DNA from: Reticulitermes lucifugus
Lineage: Eukaryota > Arthropoda > Insecta > Blattodea > Rhinotermitidae
Length of the DNA stretch: 43,127 nt
Assembly: GCA_026260175.1 (NCBI GenBank)
Contig: JAKCWW010002751.1
Location: 10,753-53,879, forward strand
Direction: 5' to 3'
Numbering within the stretch: the stretch's first letter is position 1; each line of letters opens with the position of its first letter. A program made the translations under genes and the position numbers. The notes under the pieces were generated by a model that made no database searches, was not told the origin of the DNA, and saw nothing but the letters and a program-made list of their open reading frames with translations. Of this stretch, positions 1 to 12,900 are shown piece by piece.

Positions 1-477
1 CATGACAGAAGACATCAACTTGATGCAATTTTTGTCATTAATGTTTTATTAGGTTCTAAATCCGGTCCATCTACTTTGGACATTATTGGTCTACGAGTTC
101 CCACTCGGAACCTCCGAGACTTTTCTTTGTTTCATGTTAGCTCATATTATAAAAATTGTCCCTCCGGCCGGCGTGTAACTGCGGCAAATTCTATTTGTAA
201 TCATATGGATGTTTTTAGAAGGGAATTTGTTACACTTAGTCAGATGTGATAATTTATTACATTATTTTAAGGTGTTCGTATTAATTATCTAAGTAAGTTA
301 TTGTTTGTTTGTTTATTTGTTTTGTTTGTGTTTGTTTTATTTTGTCTGTATATTGTCCGTTGTTATTGATGTCTGTATGTTGTGTTGTTTCTGTAATTGG
401 CCACCTGGCTGTTGATTCGGCACATTAATAAATTAGAATGGAATTGAATTATTATTATTGTTGTTGTTGTTGTTGTT
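1..477 (+). mobile_element. 3' end of a non-LTR retrotransposon (LINE)
   Basis: Frame 1 is open from the first base to a TGA at 247-249 (82 codons), for example VPTRNLRDFSLF and ANSICNHMDVFRREF. These look like the C-terminal tail of a non-LTR reverse transcriptase, the stretch after the thumb that often ends a LINE ORF2. The ORF has no internal stop, so this copy is fairly young or was intact at insertion; its start lies outside the window. A T/G-rich 3' untranslated region follows, ending in TTA then TTG trinucleotide repeats at 448-477, typical of LINE clades with a microsatellite tail instead of poly-A. It lies in the sense opposite to the collagen gene. Confidence 0.72.
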
Positions 478-841
478 TCAAAACTTTGAACCCCTGCAGA
501 TTATTGACTTACAGTCTCACTGAAGTCTAAGCTCTGAACTATTCACCATATTAGTCATGTCTGTGACAAGAAACACCAACCAAATTATATATGAATATCA
601 GAAAGGCAAATCACATTGCCAAAGTACGCACTAATATTTACTGTAAAGTGATTACTGAAGAATTCAATGACAGAGTTAGTTAGAAGATTATACTGTCCAA
701 GAAAACATGGGCCAAATGACGAATCGGGAAACCACTACTAGCCTAAATCCTCTAAAAACACTTCTTTTTTATAACTGTAACTTCAAATGCAAACATCCTC
801 TTGAATGAGTTCCCGAAATGTGACCCAATGTTACAACTCAC
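478..841. other. Intron sequence, nothing recognised
   Basis: AT-rich sequence downstream of the collagen exon 12 donor. No exon, RNA gene or repeat boundary was recognised. Confidence 0.5.
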
Positions 842-930
842 TGGCATTCCTGGGGGACCTTGAGGACCTCCTTCTCCATTTTGACCATCTTCTCCAGCTG
901 GTCCTCTTGGTCCAGGATCACCCTTTGCTC
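842..930 (-). CDS. Collagen exon 12, last exon found
   Basis: This 89-bp exon begins with GA, completing the Gly codon split by the 327-bp intron 11, and encodes [15 protein letters not shown], then [14 protein letters not shown]. The acceptor ttatatatgcag and donor gtgagttg are good; the 3' end is phase 0. The remaining 841 bases to the left edge hold no further exon that I can see, so the gene continues outside the window. Confidence 0.92.
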
Positions 931-3900
931 CTGCATATATAAAATTGGTGACATTATCTTTGATGCAATTAAATTAAATACCATAGCTTAAAAAAATACT
1001 CAGCTATAAAATACAAACACACATTTAGCAAATATTTAAATTCCATGTGCCTTCTGCTCTGGAATTAGTTACTTACATTTGATTTTAACAAATACAAGAA
1101 CATGCATTTATTTTGTGTTTTTTTTATGTTTAACTTATTCTTAAAAGAGTAGGAACTATGGAAGTGAATTACCATTGTTTTCATGTTTAAACTTTATGTT
1201 AAACTTTGGTGATATTATTAAAAGGGTTAATAAGAGGAAATATTTTGAAAATCGTACCTGCAACTCCCAATTCACCCTTCTCTCCCTTTTCACCCTTGGG
1301 CCCCGGGTCCCCGATCTCCCCTTTGGGGCCCGGAAGCCCTGGCGAACCTCGCTCTACTGCTTCGCCAGACAGACCTTTTCGACCCTAAGATTTAGATAAA
1401 AAAACATTTATATTCATTCAATCCCACTTTGAAAGGTGTAAGTATATAAGGCTAGTAGTTTTATGTATTCAGCCTCCCTCTGTTTTAATAACTTACTATA
1501 CAGGTGTTAATCACACAATATTATGTTCATAGAAACTAAGTTGTCAACTGAATAAAATTTTCACAATTCTGATGTTTTATTAGCCATTACTGTAAATATC
1601 ACTGAACAGAAATTCAGTTGCCTGTTATACAGTACAAAGGATTTGGAAATAAGAAGTTTAGGACAACAGGCAACAGGTACAGAAGAACAACAAATAAAGA
1701 AGCATCAAAAATAAAACAAATTAAGTCAGAATAAGGCATTTTCACATACTTACATGATGTGTTTCAGCCAGTGGTCAGATGTTGGGGTCACATGACACAA
1801 ATCACAGAAGCACATCACATTTAAAGGATGGTTTGCATTGTGTAGGCCTGGTTAATAAACTAAAACTAGTAACTAAGTGGTTAGTGTGGAAATAAGAAAT
1901 AAACAAATTAAAATTAGTGAAAGCACTTTGCAGCATTGTACAAAACAAAAAAACAAACAAAAAAGCAAAATTACATACTTGATACAGTTAACAAAATCAC
2001 AGTACTTTACTGCAATAAAGCTAGGACTGTCCAGTGAAGGCTACAGAATATGAATCTAAGATGTTAGTTCTAACAAACAGTCACACAATTTCATTAACAC
2101 AATCACAACATTTATCTACAATATGCATATACAAAATACTAAAAAAAAAAAGCAAAATAAATTACTACTTTCTGCCACCACCATTGTTTGCATTCATGGG
2201 AAATATAAAAAAATTAGATTAATCACATTACTTATTACTCATTTTAAAGTGTCTGGTGATACAGTGTGCACCAGCCATACTCGGAAAAGACACCTCATAT
2301 TTAACGATATTTTGTTTCAAGAAAGATGCTTCATTACAGTATGCCTCTTTATTTTATGCAAAACTGTTCACTCTGTTAAGTCCCTCTTTGGGTGGCAAGC
2401 AACTGTGTGAAACTACTGTGGTAATTTTGCACTGTGACACTGTGCAAAACACAACTTGCTGCAGTAGTCAATTAAAACAGTCTTGATCCATTTGGTTCAG
2501 AAGTACACTGGAAGAACTGCTAACAGCAATCAAAGAAATATTACAGAAATTATGTCTAACCAGAAAGGTTCTTTCATTTCATTTTTTTTTAATCAGTGAA
2601 CAACCTACACATAATACATACCCATACAAAATTCAATACCAATTTAAATTGATAATTATGGATTCCAGTACACTTCTGTTTAATATAATATTGTTCTACC
2701 TGTATAACAACACTTTATTCAGTACAGGGGGACTTTGCATTAACAGATGTGGTTATGAATTTTTTTGTATAGTGACTGCAGCCCCTTCCACTAAGAAATG
2801 TATTTATGTAGTAAAGCTACACTTAATTCTATATTTAAGAAGTAAATCAAGGTCCAGTGGTACCCCAAGAAAATTAAAGTGATTCATTGCAGAAATAGAA
2901 GTGCACATGCTGCCCCATGCTACATATAATGAAAGACAAAGCATTACAGGAAGATGTCTGATTTACATTTATTTAGTTGCTACAATAATTTTCTATATGT
3001 CAATAAACCTACATTCTTTCCTATTACAATGCTTTACTTGGATTAGCAACAAATTATTATTATTATTATTATTATTATTACATCACCTTTTTCAGGGTAT
3101 TTACAATTACATACCTGAAACAAACCACGTTTCTACGGTATGTAGTGTTGTAGCTATTTTATAGTTACAATTTACGGTATGTGTGATATTACTTCCTGTG
3201 CTTTGTGTACTTTTACATTAGTACTTTCTGAAGTGTGTGTGCAGTGCCTAATACGGCTGTTTTCCGTAGTTCCTCGATTTTGTGCTTTCCAGGTATTTTG
3301 CTCAGGTATTTTCTGAATGATTTTTAGATTGTTTCAGTTGGACTTATTATTACTGGTATCACTTTCATTTTTTACATTCCACTATCACTTTTGTTTTTAC
3401 AGTCCAATTATTATTATTATTATTATTAATGTTATTTTCCTTTCATATCATAAGGAGTCTTAATGAATTACTTAAGTATTACTTTGTATGATATGTGTTT
3501 GTTTCATATGCATCCTGTTTACTGTTCTTTGTGTTTCTATGTTGTGCTGTTTCTGTTATTGGCCACTTTGCTCTTGACTCAGCACATTAATAAACTAGAA
3601 CTGAATTGGACAGAATTACTGTTGTTGTTGTTGTTGTTGTTGTCGTCGTTGCAGTTCTTTTTTGTTTTCCACATGACATTTCAAAACAATTCTTGAATTA
3701 TTTAACTCATCTCAACTTTGAAAATCTGCTGTAAAGATTATCAATTTATTTTAATATCTGTACTAGATGAAATTAATAATTTTAACAAACAAAACGGTTA
3801 ATTACTTCTAATTTACAGGACATTCAAAAGATTTCTGCAGCACAAACTATCAGATTTATACGAAGTGTCTTGCTGCCCTTAACTTCTGCACTGTTATTGA

Positions 3901-6900
3901 TAGTTGCACTTTACAGTTTTATACTACAACACGTCCCATCTTCTCAAAAAAAACCATGAATAACACTATGTTACAGTTTAGGAAATTCTGAAGCCTCTTG
4001 CATGCACATTTGAAAGAGGTTATGGCCACAGTTCAGAAACTGTGCAAAGTAAGGAACAGAGGTAGCCTGTGGAAGTATTAAGGATTATATCACAACAAAA
4101 CATTCAGATATGACATGCATACACTGAACACACATCACTCACCCAAACTCTGAAGAAAGCTATCTGAAATAATTGCCACAAGATTGCTGGCAGTTGCAGT
4201 AAAGTTGCAGTAACAGTAATAATAGTGGTAGTAGTAATGATAATAAGAATAATAATAGCAATGGTAAGGGTAGTGGCAGTGTTGGAAAATAATGGTCTGA
4301 TGGAAGACACGTATAAATCCGAATTAAAAAATTCTAGGTTCAAATACAAATGAAGATGATGTTTCACACAAATTAACAGAAGGGACCAAAGGAACACAAA
4401 ATTCACTCTTTGCAGTCCAGAGGTTATAATGCATATGTGTTATCACATGAGGTAACATCAGTAAGTTACTACAAAGAGCTGTACATTTAATAATGTCCAG
4501 CTATGATTCAGACTATCACAGAATATTCAGTGTGGAACTGTAAAATCTCTAAATTTCTTTTACATTAATGCTATGCTTTTCCTTTCTTGCAACATTTCAC
4601 TGTCTGTTGCACACCATTTACATTTTTGTACTGGCGTTCCTTTGGAACCTTATAATTTAAGTACTCCAGTTTTACCTATTTTATTATGACAGTTGTTTTT
4701 TTCATTTTATATTAATTATCTTTCAAGATCGATTCGTTACTTCTAATTGTACAATATGGTATATTTACTTAATGTATTTGAAGAAATGTTTTATTAAGAT
4801 AAACCAGAGTACAAAGAAATGGCCTTTGATTTTGATTCAATGCTATTCAACATGGACAATATAAATCATTGTGGGATGATCTCTAAAATTTGCCAGGTTG
4901 TCAGGACATTCAACTAATAAAGTACCAATTACCTGACACCGTAAGGTGGCTGTGCTTCCCCTCCAGGTTAAGTAACATGCTGCAAGCCAGTACCCACTCT
5001 TTGATAAAGCTAAAAATTTTCTAATGACACGACAAGGTGGCTGTGCCTCCCCTTCAGGTTAAGTAACATGATGCAAGCCAGCACCCACTCTTTGATAAAG
5101 CTAAAATGTTTCTAAACTGACAGTATTTCAAATAACTACAATTAATTATGTTATATCTTAAGGTGATTCATCACCATTGTGTTTACAAAATCACAAGAGA
5201 TGCAAATGTATATAATCAGTCTACAGACAACTTTATTTTACAGATAAAGCCAGCTACATGTTTCAGCTAATGACAATAGCCATAATCAGGCTGATCACAA
5301 AAATATACAAAGAAAATGTTTACAGCTGCATTGGCGGTTAGAACTCTCGAACCTTACAAACGTAGTGTTATGTAATATGCACAACATGTAAAATAGGCAG
5401 CTTCAGGAATAGCAATTTATGAAGTTTATAAACACTGAATATTTGTATAACTTACGAAATTTAAAGAACTGTATGTTAAACACATATCTACAATTATTTT
5501 AATTTCATAAATTATAAAAAAACACAATTTTTATAAACTTCATAAATTATTATTCCCGAAGCTGTGTATTTTACACGTTACATATACCGTATTACATAAC
5601 GCTACGTTTGTAAGGTTCAAGATCCCTAACCACCAATGCAGCTGTAAACATTTCCTTTTTATAATTTTGTGATCAGCCTCTTTATGGCCACCATCACTAG
5701 CCGAAACATGCAGCTGGTTTTTATCTGTAATATAAGGTTGTGTTTAGAGTGAGTACATATTTGCATCTCTTATAACTATGTTATATTTAGAATTTCCTAA
5801 CGTCAGTCAAAATTCTCTTATGTTTTTATCCTCCTATTACATTTTAAATTCCCTTCTCTTCCAACATTATTTTTTCAGTGAAGATTAGCGTCTTTTGATA
5901 TGCACCTAACGGCACATGCCAAACAACATCGCACCACATCCCATAACGCAGTTATCTTCATAGTCACCACCAAGAGAATGTCAAATCCCCCATTTTTAAA
6001 GATGTTCCTGTGTTTAATTAAGCATAACGCTTTGAAGATACACAGGGAGAGGAGGTATAGCTTGACACATCCTGACCTTGGCACCAAACAGAGGTGAGTG
6101 GTGAGCTTAGTATCCTGGTCGATTACTCCAAGAAGAAGTATTCCTGATATCCGTAAGATATGAGGCTGAGTGGGATGCAGGGCCAATCTGTACGCTGTGT
6201 AGAAGAGAAAAATCCCTTGGCTCTGCCGAGAACTGAACTCTGATTCCACAGCTGTGCAGCCCATTCTCTTACATTATATATGGCATGACACGAAAAAGTG
6301 GCATTACATCACAAACCAAATTTGAATCACACAGATCTCTGCCTGAAATAATGGTTTCAGATTAGAATGCCTGCTCTTGACTTACAGCCACACAGATTAC
6401 AATACAGTATATTCCATTTAGGTACAGATGTCAAATTTAATTTAATTTAGAACATACTGAAATTAAAATTTGGATCTGTGATAATAAGCTAGCTAGGGCA
6501 TCGAACTGGCTCTTGGATTGTCGACTTTCCTAAACACCAATCTATCCTTTTCCTACTTCACCTTTCCAGAGTGGTCATGCATGGTATGAAGTCACTGGGG
6601 ACGAGAGAAAAGACAGAGCGTTGGTCAATTCCTGGGGACTGGGTTTACCTGTATGGAATTACTCTTGTATTAGCTGAGGTCCAGACAAGATGTTCTATGC
6701 CATCTCTTGGTAATATCTCTCTTGGAGATTGGAATGTGGCAGCAGGTAACGTTTGACATGTACGGGGAGGCAGGGGGCTTTGTTATCTGGAAGAGTACGG
6801 AGTTGAATAATGGTAATTTTTATTTTGATCTTTTCTGGTTTATTTGACATTGTCTTGTAAAAGTTCAGGGCTAACACAGTGAGCTTATGATGCTGAATTG

Positions 6901-9900
6901 AGTTTGTTACTCTACCGGCCTAACACGACAAGCTGAAGCATTATGTTTTTCAATGCTTTGATGTCAGATTGCACTGTTTGGTTGTATTGTCCATTGGGAC
7001 ACTATATCCATCAGTTTATATCTGTTACCATATATTTGTCTGAACAACTTTGGTTTTCAACTGTAATCTGTATCCATGGGACAGCATATAGTTGGGATTC
7101 AGTTGCCCAATAACTGTCTGTGGAAAGCTGCACTTCTGTTAGAAGTGATGCCACTATAACTGTGTATAGTAATTATCTTGTAAGCGTCTGTTAATCAAGG
7201 TAATCTATCTATGCTCGAAATTGGAAATCAGAATTGGAATGAAGACAGATGCTATAAAAAATAGCTTTTCATTCTGTTAGTGCAATTCATTTTTAATGAA
7301 CATATGCAGTGCTGTTGTTTATAAATAGTTCAGAAAATGGAAAAGTTTATACACTCATGAGTTTTCAGTAGAAATTTAAATGTTTGGTGAACACCTATGC
7401 AGCTCGAAAAGTATTATTAAACAAATACAAAAACAATCATGTACTTAATTTTGAGAGTTTTAGCATAAAGTATCTATTTTAACAGTACAGAGTGCATTAC
7501 ATGAGTGCAAAATGTCATGACAAACGCATCTCTCATCTTAGGGGCTTCATGATCATGTCACTGAAGTATAGCAAATGCCTGAACAGGGGAGGCCAGAATC
7601 ACAACCACCCAGTATGATATATTTAACATTCACCTACTTTCATTTGTTTAAGGCTAGCTTGTCTGTTGTATATCAAAAAAGTTATTCAAGTTGCATATAT
7701 GTCCATGTCACTATTTTTATCTTCTGTTTCAAATCCCATGCTGGAAGTCACATCATTTCTATATGAATGAAACCTGACAGCCAAAAGTGAAATGATCCCC
7801 TACCCTCAAATGTATGCTTACCCTCTTGCCCCGTTTGCCTCTTGCCCCCTTCTCTCCAGGCATTCCTGGTGGTCCAGTGGGACCCATCTCTCCCTTCTCA
7901 CCTCTCTGGCCTTCTGGTCCTTTTGAAAACAATATCACATAACGCTTTGTCAGTGGCACCCACCTTTCCTAATGGTCCGCTTCTGCTATACGCTGCTGTT
8001 GCCTATGTGTACTATAACTGCAGAAGCTGCATACTGTGTCACACACCGTTTGCATATTTAAATTTCTAAGAATCGTTTAAACTTAAGGGCATCACTGCTA
8101 TTTGAAACGTAATAGGTATGATTATTAACCTCAAACATACGAATGTACTGGCCACACACTAAAGCTCTAACTCCTTTGTTCAGATTTGTTTTAAGGATAT
8201 ACTGGAAAAAATCAAATAAATTTAAATTATAGTGGGATTCACTTCCATAGTTGCACAACTCCAAAGTTTATTTACATTGAGATCAAGTCACTGTTTCTTG
8301 TTCTAAAAACAGTGCTTTTCAAAACTAGCCATCTCAGAATGATGCAAGATTATTTAGATTCCTACAAAGAAACTTTTGAATTGTTTAATGGTAATTTCGA
8401 CTAACAACACATATTTTATTTGAGATGGCTTGATCACATCCTTAAATAATGTACTTTCAATGGAAATACTCTATCATACAAATTGAGAAAAAACATAGGC
8501 AGTGTAGATAATTGATTAATTTAACATGTTATGAATGACGGTAAAATTCCTTCCATCTTTGCCAAGAGTTTCATCGCATTTTTCTTGTAACTGCTGTTAA
8601 GAAACAATGATCCTCATTCCTGCAAAGACTGATAGCAAATAATTTCAGCATTTCATGGCTGTTTTACATGAAGCTATCACACCTTCAAGGAATAATGCAA
8701 TTGTGTGAGAAGTTATGATATTCTCAGTTACAATCAATCACTATACAAGGAGCAGCCAGAAAGTAAAGCCTCCTATTTTTTGCTTCATGCTGTTTACACG
8801 TTACACACATGAACGTTTCACAGAACTTCACAACATTGGTACAGGCACAGTTATTTTTCTAGCCTCCATCTTTGTCGACATTCTTGTCCCACCTTTGAAC
8901 AAGAGCATGTACTCCCACCCACAAAAAGTTGCTGTACATCTTCTGCAGCCACCGGCGCACAGCATTCTGTGGTGGCTCCTTACTGGCAGAATGGTGTCCG
9001 TGCTGTTTCTTTTTAAAGCACCAAGCAGGTGATAATCTGATGGTAAATGGTCAGGAACGCAGGGTGAATGTGGCAACACTATCCATCCAAAATTTATGAT
9101 GGCGTCTCTTTTTGGGATAAGAATGATATTATTTTTGTGGACATCTTGCCTATGGGGACAACATGGAACTCCAGCCTCTATATCGAGCACTAAGAAGTCT
9201 GAATGCTCACCTTCTTCAAGTTCATCCCACATGAAAAATGTTTGGAGTGTTGCTGCTCCATGACAACAAAAGGCTGCACAGAAGTGTGTGCAGCACAGAC
9301 GCCATCATACAGTTTGGGTGGACAGGTTTTCGCATCCACCCTACAGCCTTCTTCCACCTTCGAATAACAGCATGTATTACTGCCCGGTACAAGTTGTTCT
9401 CCCCCTTATACAGTCCCTGGCACACAGCACTCTGCAGTGTCTCATCACTGGTATAATGGTGTTCTCACAGCCCTTTTTCCAGAGGTCTGGGGCCCACCGA
9501 GCCTCCTACTCAAGAGGTACTGGGTTCTTCCCTGCGGGTAGAGGCCAAGGCCTAAAGTTAGCCACTCACCTCCATCTAGTGCCGAGGTTAAGAATAAGTG
9601 GGGCTATACCTCTACTCCCCCTACACGCCTTCATGGCATGGACAGGGAAAACTTTACCTTTACCTTACCAGACAGATGATAAAGTAATCGAGCGAGGTCA
9701 CGTCTGCACGTCTGTAGGGTGGATGCAACAACACTGTCCATCCAAAATTTGTGCTGGCCTCTGTGCTGTGCACCCTTGTGTGCAGCATAGTGTTGTAATT
9801 GAGCAGCAACACTTCAGATATTTTTCTTGTCAGACAAACTCAAAGAAGGCAAGCATTCAGACTTCTTAGTACCTCAGCATAGCAGTTGGAGATCAGTGTT

Positions 9901-12900
9901 GTCGCCATAGGCAAGATATCCACAAGAATAATACCATTCTCATCCCAAAAGCAGAGGCCATTGCAAATTTTTGACGGATAGTGTTGTCACATCCACCCTG
10001 CATTCCTGACCATTTACCATCAGATTATCAACTGCCTGGTCCTGTGAAAAAATGCCAATGAGGGCATCATTATGCCAATGATGGGGCAGTGTAGAATGCT
10101 GTGCACCAGTGGCTGCAGACAGGGACAGCAACTTTTTCTGGGTGGGAATACATGCTCTGGTTCAAAGGTGGAAAAAGAATGTTGACAAAGATGGAGACTA
10201 CACTTAAAAATAACTCTGCCTTAAGCAGCGCTCTAGCAAAGTCCTGTGAAATTTTCACATGTTCAACTTGTAAATAGCATGAAACAAAAACAGTAGGCAT
10301 TAGGCATTACTTTCTGACTGCCCCTTGTAATTCACAGTGTGCATGTACATGGTAACAGCATAAATTCCACTGTTCTCTTACTGAAACAGGTATTGTTACT
10401 TACCTGGTGGTCCAGGAGGACCTGGAGGCCCTTCAATGATTCCTGTTGGAAACTGATCACCGTTTAGTGTAGTAGTCAGGCCACGTTCTCCCTTATCACC
10501 TTTATCACCCTGTAAAGTCACCACAACTTACTGAAGAGATGTGCTGCAATTTTTATATAGGCCTAAACAAAATTAACCCTTTAGATTGTTACTTTTACCA
10601 TTTTTTCACCAGATAAAGCATGAACAGGTTAACCTGTGTTTATACTAAAGAAAACGTTGGTCTGGTTTATTCTCTCCAGAATAAAGCCCAGCATTTCCTC
10701 GTATCAAGCATAATAGTAACTGAAGCATTCAATGTCTGTGTATGTATGGGTCAATTTTTTATTGATTGATTGACTAAGGTTTTGAATTTTAAGTTAAGTA
10801 AGCTACCTTCTGGTACAAAATGGCAAGGCAGTGAGCACCACTAACTAATAACTGAACAAAAACTAGTATATCATGTATATAATGTCACATCATGTTAGAC
10901 AGTTACTGCTAACTGTATTTAAATATTAAGTGTACATTTATATTTAGACATTTATACGTCCTTTGTTCTTAAAGTTGCTACTCTTCGAAACAGGTACTTT
11001 AATTTTTGAGTTACAACAGAAGGTTTTAAGAATACACCTGGATGTAAACATACAGAAGTAGAAAATATGTTAAGCGTGCAGCAGAGTTGTGACAGGAGAT
11101 AACATCTGTTTCCCTCTCCTCTTATTTCATCTGTGATGGACAGGGATAATCAGAACTTACTAATCATATTACTAATTACATATATATATATATATATATA
11201 TATGTATATGTACACACACACACACACAATTTTCTCTAAAATACCTAGTACAGGCAAATTACAACCGCTGAAACTCAGCTACTAGCAACCCACAGCACAT
11301 ATTACACAATTACAAAGAAATGACTTATCTTTGTAACGCCTCAGATATATGGTACTGTGTGCTTTTATGAACACCTGGAATGAACCTTACAATACATCCT
11401 TCCTGCCCTGCTTTTGCCAATGTATCATATACTGGCTGCTTGGAATAAATTTATATCCAGTTTGCTTCCAATGTGGATCCAAAGCAACAGAAATTAGAAC
11501 CATATTCATTCTCTGTCACAGACTTTGAATAGTAAAGGTTTTCAAATGGGAAAAATTAACACCTGTCTAATGACATGTGTAAAACTGTAAGTACATGCAC
11601 TTAGCAAACTAATAATAACCTACATAAACTAATCACAATTGTGATTAATTATATATATCAACAAATGTACATACCATACATAAAATACTACAAGTTAGCT
11701 AAAGAAATTAGCTCTCCTACATGTTTCGGCGAATGTTCACCATCTTAAGAGACATGATGACACAAAGGGATTTAAACAAGCATAAAGTTAAAATGTCATA
11801 AATTATGTACAATACATAAGGCACCTATAAATATAACAGTATAAATATTACGCTGCTCACTTACCCAAGATTAAAACTAAAAACTATTTTAATATGTCGT
11901 TGTTGACGATGTATACGCTGTTATACCTACAGTCCCTTTTACATCTTTTTTATGTATTGTACATAATTTATGACATTTTAACTTCATGCGTATTTAAATT
12001 CCTTTGTGTCGTCTCCCTGAAGATGGCAAACATTTGCCAAAACATGTAGGAGAGCTTATATATATATATATATATAATTTGTAATATTTTACATATTGTA
12101 TGTGCATTTATTGGTATGTATAATTAACATGATCACAATGTAAGGAATGAATAATATTAAACTAATCACAGTTAAACAACAAAGGAAAGCAGAATACTGT
12201 AATTGTAACATACAACATAAAAAAATAAGAAAACATTAAGGAGCACCATATCCTTGCATTTTCAGCAGACCACAATTAGCTTTATAGTTTGGGTAGAAGG
12301 AGATGGTAAAAGGATATGTAAATGCAGTACTGTACTTCAATGTAGATACAAATGTGTAGTTGCATAACAGCACAAGCGTCCGTATTTTAAACCAGTTAAC
12401 AGTGTCATCCCAGATATTGTGTGTGCCCCCCCGCGGCTGAAAGTGCCCCTCTCAGTCATTATCATCCCCACCACTTCTGAATGCTCATTTTTAAATTTGC
12501 ATATAATGACACCATTTCCATTTGTGTGCTGTCTCATTTGCTCATTTACTACTCAGAATTTCTATGGAGGGATTATTTAACGTACAATGTGCATCTTTTG
12601 TGGAAAACAATGTCATATCGTTTAATATGGCAAAAATCAGAAGCATCTTATCTTAACCCGCTGACATTGGGAACCATAATATTCCAATTCACAAAACCAG
12701 CTCAGAACTGTAACATTATGTTTCAGGCACTACATGATTTATCTTTCACGTAATACATGACTAGATGACAGAGGCTGCAAGGTTCATGAGACAGAGTCCT
12801 AAAGTGTTAAAAAAATTAAGGATTTAATTGGTAACAGGGTGGGATTTCCAGTAATTTTATTTAAGTTTCCAGCCAGTAAACTAAAATGAATTACACAGAA

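Noticed and set aside
1175..1399. Plus-strand open frames of 60-74 codons with Pro/Gly/Ser runs
   Set aside because: They are the antisense of collagen exon 11; their composition follows from Gly-X-Y codons on the other strand.
5875..6264. 129-codon minus-strand open frame
   Set aside because: It lies over an antisense SINE copy and adjoining repeat debris.
6480..6570. B-box-like GTTCGATGCC on the minus strand, possible tRNA or SINE
   Set aside because: No A box at the right distance and no pairing arms.
9288..9869. 193-codon plus-strand open frame
   Set aside because: It runs through mariner fragments and a SINE in a frame unrelated to the transposase; chance frame in repeat DNA.
12425..12440. 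C-rich patch CCCCCCCGCGG in AT-rich intron
   Set aside because: Too short and isolated to call a regulatory site or CpG island.
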